NCBI GenBank assembly: GCA_030749275.1
Contig: JASMKJ010000004.1
Span: 1 to 7,568 of the forward strand
Direction of reading: 5' to 3'
Source: Acidimicrobiales bacterium
Lineage (GTDB): Bacteria > Actinomycetota > Acidimicrobiia > Acidimicrobiales > Poriferisodalaceae
DNA length: 7,568 nt
Made by a program: the position numbers and the translations under genes. The notes under the pieces are model-generated. The model was not told the origin of the DNA and made no database searches. It was given only the letters and a program-made list of their open reading frames with translations. Every line of letters begins with the position of its first letter. Position 1 is the first letter of the stretch. Shown here piece by piece: positions 1 through 6,097 of this stretch.

Positions 1-123
1 CTAGGCCAGAACCTTGCTGAGTACGCTCCAAGGGCGTCGTTTATCCCAGAAATCTGGCAGGGCCACAAGAACGGTGGTGAGTCATTCTGGCGATCGCTCG
101 AACTACTGGAGTCCTATCTGTGA
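1..123 (+). CDS. 3' end of an unidentified upstream gene (partial)
   Basis: The first reading frame is open from base 1 for 40 codons and ends with TGA at 121-123. The other two plus frames are closed at bases 2-4 and 18-20, so this is the only frame that could carry an upstream gene into the window. The visible tail is a soluble, Trp-rich and Glu-rich C-terminus that includes HKNGGESFWRSLELLESYL. The GG-x-x-x-x-R pattern near the end is loosely like the GG-x-G-x-x-RE tail of KdsC-type HAD phosphatases, which would suit a Kdo-like sugar pathway, but the match is too short to assign. The gap of 34 bases to the GTG at 158 suggests it is in one operon with the dehydrogenase. The evidence is an open frame with plausible composition and position only. 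Confidence 0.45.
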   Translation, partial: LGQNLAEYAPRASFIPEIWQGHKNGGESFWRSLELLESYL

Positions 124-157
124 GAAACTTGTGGTCTGGCACTCCGGGAAAACGGAC

Positions 158-1216
158 GTGACAAAAGGGCAACTCTTCCGGCAGGTTCCGAGGTTGCTTT
201 TTGGCTCGGGTGTCATCTCCAGGCTGGGCCAGTTGCTTCCCCCGATCGGTTCCGGACGACTCTTCATCATCGATTCAGTCCTCGAGGAACAGAACATTGC
301 CAAACGACTGCCAATTGGTCACAGTGACGTTGTTGAGTGGTTTCCAGCCGGCGAACACGAACCATCAACCGCACAGGTAGACGAGTTGCGTGACCGGATA
401 GTTGGTCGGTCAACTTACCTTCCAACGGGAGTGGTTGGTGTTGGTGGCGGTAGCACAATGGACGTGGCCAAGGCTGTGTCGGTAATGCTCACCAACGAGG
501 GATCTTCAAGCCAGTACCAAGGGTGGGATCTCCTGCGACGACCTGGAGTTTTCAAGGTGGGCGTCCCAACCCTGGCTGGATCTGGGGCAGAGGCCAGTCG
601 GACTTCTGTCCTAACGGGCCCCACGAAGAAGTTCGGGATCAACAGCGACTTCAGCATGTTTGATGCCGTAGTGCTTGACTCCAGCCTAATCTCAGGAGTC
701 CCCCGTGACCAGCGACTCTACTCGGGTATGGACTGCTTCATTCATTGCGTAGAGAGCCTACAGGGGACAATGATTAACGAGTTAGCGAGAAGTTACGCCA
801 CACAGGGTCTTGATCTTTGTACCAAGGTGTTTCTTGAGGGTGGAAGTGACGAAGAGTTGATGACGGCCTCGTTCATGGGTGGTGCTTCGATAGTTAACTC
901 TGAGGTCGGAGTCTGCCACGCACTTTCATATGGTCTTAGCATGGAACTTGGCTTCAGACATGGCTTTGCTAATTGTGTGGTTTTCAATGTACTAGACGAT
1001 TATTATGGCGAGTGGGTCAACCGCTTTAGGACGATACTTAGGGCTCACGATATATGTATCCCAAAAGGTGTTTGTAGTGGATTGGATTCTGATGCAATGA
1101 ATAGAATGGTTGCAATGACTATGAAAATGGAACGACCTCTAATCAACGCTTTAGGCGAAGACTGGCAAGACCAGTTTACTCCAGGCGAAATATTGAGTCT
1201 TTACGAGTCGATGTAG
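158..1216 (+). CDS. kdnB: KdnB-like iron-containing alcohol dehydrogenase (3-deoxy-ulosonate 8-oxidase type)
   Basis: This is a cytosolic group III (iron-containing) alcohol dehydrogenase, close to KdnB. In Shewanella, KdnB oxidises the C8 hydroxyl of Kdo so that the aminotransferase KdnA can make 8-amino-3,8-dideoxy-Kdo. From GTG 158 the protein has 352 residues, near the family length. A GxG motif near residue 16 opens the Rossmann-like domain, and the nucleotide-binding GVGGGSTMDVAKA lies at 94-106. GVPTLAGSGAEASRTSVLT (135-153) and KKFGINSDFSMFD (157-169) are typical of the KdnB branch. All four metal ligands can be placed: Asp192 and His196 (SGMDCFIHCVES), His254 (GVCHALSYGL) and His268 (GFRHGFANC). 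The frame is open back to ATG 14, but that extension overlaps the upstream gene tail and does not look like the family. GTG 158 follows a purine-rich GGGAA with 7-base spacing; GTG 131 is an alternative. No kdnA partner is in the window. The substrate could be another ulosonic acid. GC content falls in the last 250 bases. Confidence 0.82.
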   Translation: MTKGQLFRQVPRLLFGSGVISRLGQLLPPIGSGRLFIIDSVLEEQNIAKRLPIGHSDVVEWFPAGEHEPSTAQVDELRDRIVGRSTYLPTGVVGVGGGSTMDVAKAVSVMLTNEGSSSQYQGWDLLRRPGVFKVGVPTLAGSGAEASRTSVLTGPTKKFGINSDFSMFDAVVLDSSLISGVPRDQRLYSGMDCFIHCVESLQGTMINELARSYATQGLDLCTKVFLEGGSDEELMTASFMGGASIVNSEVGVCHALSYGLSMELGFRHGFANCVVFNVLDDYYGEWVNRFRTILRAHDICIPKGVCSGLDSDAMNRMVAMTMKMERPLINALGEDWQDQFTPGEILSLYESM

Positions 1217-1468
1217 TCTCGGCGGACCTTTCATTCGTAGCAGTTGCCACGTCATTCCATTCGATGCGTTGCATTGCATCAAAAGGATGCTCGCCGCCAG
1301 TGAGCCGTCCGTTCCTTCTGACTAGTACCATCGGTAGTCAAGTACTAGGGAGTAGTGACACGTTGGAGAAGTTAGGTCAATGTGACCTCCGGAAGTGGAG
1401 CGACATTAACGCGATTCTGTATTCGCACCGATTAAGTTCCGAGTTTAGTTGATCACGCTGGACGATAG
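1217..1468 (+). promoter_or_regulatory. Intergenic spacer with three inverted repeats
   Basis: This stretch of about 250 bases lies between the KdnB-like gene and the next methyltransferase. An open frame of 62 codons at 1264-1452 has no protein-like character. Three perfect small inverted repeats are present: GATGC with an 8-base loop at 1263-1280, CTAGTAC with a 13-base loop at 1322-1348, and AGGTCA with a 3-base spacer at 1374-1388. None is followed by a T-run, so none is a standard intrinsic terminator. The third resembles a dimeric operator site in form. I see no confident -35/-10 pair. A regulatory or RNA-structure role is inference. Confidence 0.3.
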
Positions 1469-2377
1469 ATGAGCAAGTTCAATAAGCTTCCTGCACCAAT
1501 TCATGACCTGCATCGCCAGTTGCTTGAAGTTGGTGCCTGTGGAGATGGTCCACTGACGCTATTTCATCCACGTGTACGTGATCGGGCCGATATTGAAGTA
1601 CTTAGGTGTAATGATTCTGGAGTTATAGTTCTCTCTCGCATAGATCATATTATTGATTCATTCTATTCAGATCCACTACCTGTCTCATCACTAACTGGTT
1701 TGGATAATGCAATAGACTACCAAGACAGACTGGACACTAGTCGTCGCATCAAACTCCTTAACCGATCTGTCGCGAACCGTCGGTGGTTAGATATTGGGAC
1801 CGGACCGGGTACACTTATTACTGAATTAGAAGGAGTTCCGACTCTTTCTTGTGGTGTTGAACCGAATAATGTCTATCGTAGCATGCTGCAATCTAATAGT
1901 CATGATATTAGACCTTCAATTGAAGATTTTCATGGATGCAATTTTGATGTGATCTCTCTCTTTCATGTCTTTGAACACCTAGTTGATCCACTAGACCATC
2001 TTAACAGAGTACGAGAACTCCTGATACCTGGTGGTACTATATTCATTGAAATACCCCATGCAAATGAGTTTCTTTTGAATTGTGCCAATCTTATTGAGTA
2101 TAGGGACTTTACGCTATGGAGTCAGCACCTTGTTCTTCATACACAAAGAAGTATTGTCCAAATGTTGCAGTATTCAGGATTTAATATTATTAATATAGAA
2201 GGAATCCAACGGTACTCTCTGGAAAATCATCTGTATTGGTTCAAGTATGGGCTGCCTGGAGGTCATCACGTGATGTCCGATCTCGTCGAAGATGACCTTC
2301 GTTTATCCTATGAAGAGACACTACGCCGATTGGACTCAACGGATACGTTGATGGTTTCAGCAACAGTGCCTAGCTGA
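1469..2377 (+). CDS. Class I SAM-dependent methyltransferase, AT-rich
   Basis: This 302-residue cytosolic protein is a class I methyltransferase of the Methyltransf_13/23 kind. Motif I is WLDIGTGPGTL at 106-116, the acidic residue that would hold the SAM ribose is Glu131 in GVEPN, and the motif around strand 4 is FHVFEHLVDP at 165-174. LLIPGGTIFIEIPH (184-197) forms the following post-motif strand. The C-terminal half carries LWSQHLVLHTQRS (216-228) and QRYSLENHLYWFKYGLPGGH (247-266). I recall this signature from methyltransferases found next to ulosonic-acid and other sugar genes in polysaccharide loci. The likely substrate is therefore a sugar or glycan hydroxyl, but this cannot be fixed. 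ATG 1469 has only a weak GGA upstream, spaced about 6 bases. Several sampled lines of this gene are 30-35% GC, against 55-70% in genes on either side, which suggests separate acquisition. Its stop is followed by a convergent gene. Confidence 0.85.
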   Translation: MSKFNKLPAPIHDLHRQLLEVGACGDGPLTLFHPRVRDRADIEVLRCNDSGVIVLSRIDHIIDSFYSDPLPVSSLTGLDNAIDYQDRLDTSRRIKLLNRSVANRRWLDIGTGPGTLITELEGVPTLSCGVEPNNVYRSMLQSNSHDIRPSIEDFHGCNFDVISLFHVFEHLVDPLDHLNRVRELLIPGGTIFIEIPHANEFLLNCANLIEYRDFTLWSQHLVLHTQRSIVQMLQYSGFNIINIEGIQRYSLENHLYWFKYGLPGGHHVMSDLVEDDLRLSYEETLRRLDSTDTLMVSATVPS

Positions 2378-2517
2378 CAATGTTCTTCTTACAGTCAGTG
2401 AGTCAATGTGGATGTGCTGTTGAGTTATACCAGAGTAGCTATTTTGAACTCCAGTCTTACCATTAATTTCAATAGACAATATGACGAATCAGTCTGGCTA
2501 GCACTTGAACTTCCGGA

Positions 2518-2558
2518 ATCCTAATCTGTGAGAAACACCTCACCCACAGAATTAGGAT
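2518..2558. terminator. Strong hairpin between convergent genes, likely bidirectional terminator
   Basis: ATCCTAAT at 2518-2525 pairs perfectly with ATTAGGAT at 2551-2558. Inside it, CTGTG (2526-2530) pairs with CACAG (2545-2549), leaving one bulged A at 2550 and a 14-base loop. An alternative inner stem, GTGAG with CTCAC, can form in the loop. The position between two convergent genes fits a shared terminator. There is no clear T-run on either side, so it may act by a different mechanism or only protect mRNA ends. The 3' arm includes base 2558, the last base of the minus-strand stop codon (2558-2560). Confidence 0.6.
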
Positions 2559-3970
2559 CAGGTTCTTGGTGTCAGGTGCAGTATGGAACGAGTGTCGATT
2601 TCTTCTCGCTGTCTAACCTCAAAATGGTCTTCTAGAAGTTCTGTAATTCTTGTACCATCATATCGGTCCCGGTAGTCATCGGCGTTGGTCTTCTGTTCAA
2701 GCAGTAGAGCGACCATCGGATCATTCATTGCTGGAATCTCAAGGATTAAGTCGGCCTGAAGCGAATGAAGGAATCCAACAACCAACTCCGGTGGTATTGA
2801 TGCACTTATTACTAGGTGATGAATGACGGCTAGACAGAGTACCAGATCGGGTCGAACACGCTGAAAGAACGATTGACGCTCCTTGTTGGCCCACCCTCGA
2901 CCACCAGTTGGATCTACAATATCCACAACCAAGGGCAGGATATTCTTACCTGAACCTTTTAGCGAACAATAGAGGCTATCGATGACGGCATCGTCACTAT
3001 CAATAGCAATGACATAATCAGCAAAGGGAGCAACGACTTTGCTGAAGGTACCATCGTTGGCCCCAATGTCCAAGACCAGTGTAGGCATGCGAGAAGAAGC
3101 CACATTGGCTACGAAGTCACGCTTTGCCTGGAATGCTTTTGGTGAATAGTGAGATCGATCCGAATATGAGGACCAGTGGGAGTTCTTGACTTGTCGGTCA
3201 ATGCGTGTCAGCAGTTTCTTGAGTCCGCTCATCTGTCGGTTGACGACCTTTTCGGTCATTCCTACAACTGCAAGGTCCGAGTGACTAGACGTCCCAGTCC
3301 CCCGTGCCCTTCGCCTTTCTACTAAGGCCTGTAGACCGACGTGAACGACAAGTGAGGGACGTAGTCGTTCGGACCAAGCCAACCGGGCCCAACACATCGA
3401 TGCTGGAATTCCCACTAGCGAACCGCGGAGCATCAGACGATGATCCGATCCGCTACCCCTTGCTCCCGACAAGATCGGATAGAGAAACAGTTCGCAGAAC
3501 TGCCTATAGGCGATCCACGCCTGACCATCCCGATAGGGTTCAAATGAACCAACGTCAATATGCACCGGACGGCTCCCGACGAACTGGATGTTGTACGGAG
3601 TTGCATCCTTCGTCATCCAACCATCAGCAAGCGCCTTCATGGCAACACCAAGTTCAAGTTCGGCCGCGTCCAACAGCATCGTCCGTGACCACTCAAACGG
3701 GTAACTGATCACCGGCAGTTGATCATGTTCCATGACCGTCTGCCACGAAACACACCCACTGGCCGTTAGGAATTCTTCAAGGTCAGTTGGATCGGTGACA
3801 AGTCTCGTACCAATGATCTCGCCGTTCTCCATCCCATCTACAAAGAATCTCGCTGACAGCATTGCCGCAACTTCAGTCTGCCTGGACTTCAAGCCTCGAA
3901 ACACGCGATCCGCAGACAGGTACACCCGACTCTTGGGGTCCCTGAATGACCCCGGATCAGTGACGATCAC
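2558..3970 (-). CDS. NoeA-like two-domain protein: kinase-like N-terminus plus SAM methyltransferase
   Basis: This 470-residue cytosolic protein has two parts. Residues 1-225 resemble the N-terminal domain of a family often annotated as nodulation protein NoeA or simply as a methyltransferase. It opens with DPGSFRDPKSRVY (5-17), followed by ISYPFEWSRTMLLDAA (88-103), KDATPYNIQF (121-130), HIDVGSFEPY (137-146) and AYRQFCELFLYP (154-165). The spacing Asp122 to Asn127 and the later Asp139-Val-Gly match the catalytic loop and DFG of protein-kinase or phosphotransferase folds, though I see no convincing glycine loop or ATP-anchoring lysine. Residues 297-460 are a class I methyltransferase: VLDIGANDGTFS (299-310), acidic Asp324, CLAVIHHL (379-386) and LILEIPAMND (408-417). 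The start is GTG at 3970; the frame closes upstream at 4001-4003 and no other standard start lies between. It sits 38 bases after the small membrane protein, as if co-transcribed. The substrate is unknown; a glycan or lipid-linked sugar is an inference from context. Confidence 0.8.
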   Translation of the reverse strand: MIVTDPGSFRDPKSRVYLSADRVFRGLKSRQTEVAAMLSARFFVDGMENGEIIGTRLVTDPTDLEEFLTASGCVSWQTVMEHDQLPVISYPFEWSRTMLLDAAELELGVAMKALADGWMTKDATPYNIQFVGSRPVHIDVGSFEPYRDGQAWIAYRQFCELFLYPILSGARGSGSDHRLMLRGSLVGIPASMCWARLAWSERLRPSLVVHVGLQALVERRRARGTGTSSHSDLAVVGMTEKVVNRQMSGLKKLLTRIDRQVKNSHWSSYSDRSHYSPKAFQAKRDFVANVASSRMPTLVLDIGANDGTFSKVVAPFADYVIAIDSDDAVIDSLYCSLKGSGKNILPLVVDIVDPTGGRGWANKERQSFFQRVRPDLVLCLAVIHHLVISASIPPELVVGFLHSLQADLILEIPAMNDPMVALLLEQKTNADDYRDRYDGTRITELLEDHFEVRQREEIDTRSILHLTPRT

Positions 3971-4008
3971 TTCATGGTCGCAGATCCGACAAACACGTCC
4001 CTACCGCG

Positions 4009-4167
4009 CTACTCCTCATCAGTGTCATTCGACTGTCGACGCGGCCACCTTCGCATGCGGTGCCAGAGGGTCCGACCGACAACACGCAACCCGGCCACCC
4101 CACCACCAATAGCTGCGACCACGAGTGAGATAGAGCCACCGTCAAGATATGCGAAGAAAAGCGCCAC
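4009..4167 (-). CDS. Small two-helix membrane protein, start uncertain
   Basis: On the minus strand a frame ending in TAG at 4009-4011 encodes a strongly membrane-like sequence. From GTG 4167 it gives 52 residues: a hydrophobic stretch VALFFAYLDGG, then a second segment SLVVAAIGGGVAGLRVVG (14-31), then a basic TLWHRMRRWPRR (33-44) and an acidic end NDTDEE. The core, [F/Y]LD-G-G-x-x-SL followed by a Gly/Ala-rich helix and a W-x-R-hydrophobic turn, matches a family of short hypothetical proteins (usually LDPG or LDGG) that I recall beside NoeA-like methyltransferases and sulfatase-like genes in polysaccharide loci. The position directly upstream of such a methyltransferase supports this. The start is not settled. 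The frame is open back to 4251 and continues the first helix upstream (GVRAVIVSSVAVALFF), but contains no ATG, GTG or TTG before GTG 4167. ATT at 4183-4185, with GGAG 11 bases upstream, would give a more complete first helix. Function is unknown. Confidence 0.55.
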   Translation of the reverse strand: MALFFAYLDGGSISLVVAAIGGGVAGLRVVGRTLWHRMRRWPRRQSNDTDEE

Positions 4168-4580
4168 GGCGACTGATGATACAATAACGGCCCGGACTCC
4201 ACACCGATGAACAAAGGTTGGCTGGCCATGGCGAAGGCACCGCGTCGCTAGTCAACTGCAATCGACACCTCGATGCCTGTCGTATCGCGAGCCCCGGACA
4301 CTTGCAGAGGAGCCACCAGAAGCCAGAGATGCTCTGCCGCTGCTCTGTCTGAAGACCACACTGCAAAGCCACCAGTCAATCTCGAAGAGAGTTAGATTAT
4401 CTGGCCCCCAGCGGTCTTCTGGGCGACGTGGCGGAGACTTTGTCGAAGTGCTGGGGAGACCTGTACTACGCCGACCCGACTCTGGCCAAACCGGACACTC
4501 ACCGGTAGAGGCTTTACCCTGACCGCCTTCCTGACAGATATCCAACTCGTCAACAAACGCTCTGCACCCCAACTACGTAA
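4168..4580 (-). other. Stretch of about 400 bases without a convincing gene
   Basis: This lies between the dehydrogenase stop and the small membrane protein. In the membrane protein's own frame, bases 4255-4572 are open for 106 codons and end at TGA 4252-4254, but the product is Ser/Arg/Pro-rich and matches nothing I know. In another minus-strand frame, bases 4248-4390 give a more protein-like stretch that ends in LQVSGARDTTGIEVSIAVD before TAG 4248-4250. Combining frames would need a frameshift near 4375. This could be a decayed gene, a long leader for the downstream pair, or nothing. A weak CCCAG/CTGGG stem lies at 4407-4423. Confidence 0.3.
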
Positions 4581-5840
4581 TTACAGGCGGTCAACATTGT
4601 CGCCGAAGAACTTCCCACTGGTGTCCAAGATGCAGTCGACATGACCGAGTTCTCTGGAGTCGAGGAACTCATTGTGAGCCTGGAGGATGATGAGCACGTC
4701 AGCTGCCTTAGCGACGTCACCGATGTCGACAATCCGTGGAATCTCTTCACCAGCGACGGTGAAACTATCTACATGGGAATCGATGAATGACACATTGGCG
4801 CCCATTGCCTTCAGGTGTGCAGTGACCGGCTTTGCCGGACTCTCCCGTTGGTCACTCACGTTCGCCTTGTAGGTCACACCTGCGATAACTATGCGTGAAC
4901 CATTCATTGGCTTCATTGACCTGTTGAGAGCATCTTGGGCGCGCCTCGCCACGTAAGCGGGCATGCGCTCTGAGACCTCCTGTGCCAGTTCCACGAACCG
5001 GAGTCGGTAACCGATCCTCTTGGCCACCCAGGAGAGGTAGTTCGGGTCTATTGGAATGCAGTGGCCGCCGACGCCGGGGCCGGGCCTGAAGGCCTCAAAT
5101 CCGAATGGCTTGGTCGCTGCAGCGTCGATAGAGGCCCACAAGTCGATCCCTATTTCGTGGCAGAACACCGCCATTTCGTTAATCAAGGCGATGTTGACGT
5201 GGCGGTAGGTGTTTTCGAGCAACTTGGCAAACTCAGCCTCACGAAGTCCTACAGTTGGAACCACAGTGTCAACGAATTGGCTGTAGAACTGGACTCCTCG
5301 CTCGGTGCAGGCCGAAGTCAATCCACCGACGATCTTGGGTGTGTTGCATAGACCCCACTCCGGGTTGCCAGGATCAATGCGCTCGGGCGAATACACAAGG
5401 TTGAAGTCAACTCCTGCAGTCAACCCACTCTTCTCCTCAACAAGAGGCTGAACCATATCCTCCGTCGTCCCCGGATAGGTGGTTGATTCCAACACTATGA
5501 GCGAACCTGGCTGCAGGTGCTCGGCAACCGTGATGGCCGCTTCCTTGACTGCCGCCAGATCAGGGTTTCGATCCTTATCGAGAGGAGTTGGGACACAAAT
5601 GATTATGACATCGGAGTCACCAATACAGCCTGGATCCGTGGTTGCATTGAAGCCAAGTGTGAGCATTTCGGCAATATCAGTTGAGTCAATGTCATCGACA
5701 TGCGAGAGGCCGGCCGTTAGACCTGACGCCACAGATGGGTCGGAGTCGAGACCAGACACCCTCATGCCAACACGACAGGCCTCCAGTGCCATGGGCAGGC
5801 CTACATAACCAAGGCCAACAACGGTCAAGGAACTTGTCAT
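4581..5840 (-). CDS. wbpA: UDP-N-acetylglucosamine 6-dehydrogenase (WbpA-type nucleotide-sugar dehydrogenase)
   Basis: This cytosolic enzyme oxidises C6 of a UDP-HexNAc to the uronic acid in two NAD-dependent steps, most likely UDP-GlcNAc to UDP-GlcNAcA. That product is a precursor for B-band-type and other acidic glycans. The 419-residue length is normal for the family. The N-terminal NAD fold has GLGYVGLP (9-16). CVPTPLDKDRNPDL (82-95), ESTTYPGTTED (118-128) and SPERIDPGNPEW (151-162) follow. The central domain has conserved Lys206 and Asn210 (AKLLENTYRHVNIALINE) and DAAATKPFGF (239-248). The catalytic Cys261 sits in GPGVGGHCIPIDPNYLSW (254-271). HCIPIDP rather than CFPKD separates WbpA and UDP-HexNAc enzymes from UDP-glucose dehydrogenases. 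The C-terminal UDP-binding domain includes GVTYKANVSDQRESP (321-335). ATG 5840 is preceded by GAGAG with 8-base spacing. It is the first gene of the minus-strand block. UDP-ManNAc or UDP-GalNAc as substrate cannot be excluded. Confidence 0.92.
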   Translation of the reverse strand: MTSSLTVVGLGYVGLPMALEACRVGMRVSGLDSDPSVASGLTAGLSHVDDIDSTDIAEMLTLGFNATTDPGCIGDSDVIIICVPTPLDKDRNPDLAAVKEAAITVAEHLQPGSLIVLESTTYPGTTEDMVQPLVEEKSGLTAGVDFNLVYSPERIDPGNPEWGLCNTPKIVGGLTSACTERGVQFYSQFVDTVVPTVGLREAEFAKLLENTYRHVNIALINEMAVFCHEIGIDLWASIDAAATKPFGFEAFRPGPGVGGHCIPIDPNYLSWVAKRIGYRLRFVELAQEVSERMPAYVARRAQDALNRSMKPMNGSRIVIAGVTYKANVSDQRESPAKPVTAHLKAMGANVSFIDSHVDSFTVAGEEIPRIVDIGDVAKAADVLIILQAHNEFLDSRELGHVDCILDTSGKFFGDNVDRL

Positions 5841-6097
5841 TCAGAACACTCTCAATCTAGAAGGAGCAAGTCTAGGTGTGCTCGGCCACGTAGATTGCCG
5901 GGTCCGCTCGTGATACCCACCACGAAGTCTGACAGGATGTTGGCCGCGGGGCCTTGTGGTTGCCGTCAGGCTAGCGTTGTGTGGTGTCGTCCTTGGGACA
6001 CTTGCCTATGCGTGACCCATGACCGCTGCGATCATACGAACGGTAATTAAGTTAGATGGACTAATCGCTGAAGTAACCAGATAGAGATTACCTGACC
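5841..6097. promoter_or_regulatory. Divergent intergenic region
   Basis: This 257-base spacer lies between the divergently transcribed dehydrogenase and the next methyltransferase, so it should hold promoters for both blocks. I find no open frame worth calling and no convincing sigma-70 pair in either direction. Small symmetrical elements are CTAGA with a 9-base spacer and TCTAG at 5857-5875, close to the dehydrogenase start, and GGCC-GCGG-GGCC at 5942-5953. An AT-rich patch at about 6044-6065 precedes the plus-strand gene. Assignment as promoter DNA rests on gene orientation only. Confidence 0.4.

Noticed and set aside
14..157. ATG at 14 as the start of the KdnB-like gene
   Set aside because: The extra 48 residues are not family-like and overlap the open tail of an upstream gene (to 123); GTG 158 places the first conserved GxG at the expected distance and has a purine-rich site upstream.
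1264..1452. 62-codon plus-strand frame in the spacer
   Set aside because: Composition is random-looking, there is no ribosome site, and the stretch is occupied by inverted repeats.
3304..4112. Long plus-strand frames opposite the NoeA-like gene (3304-3708 and 3732-4112)
   Set aside because: Their products are low-quality Arg/Pro/Thr-rich sequence antisense to a clearly conserved protein.
3972..4229. 85-codon minus-strand frame starting at ATG 4229
   Set aside because: The overlapping frame ending at 4009 has far better membrane-protein features and a recognisable LDGG core; this one lacks family resemblance.
4581..5840. UDP-glucose 6-dehydrogenase
   Set aside because: The active-site segment reads GGHCIPIDPNYL, the pattern of UDP-HexNAc dehydrogenases, not the CFPKD pattern of UDP-glucose enzymes.
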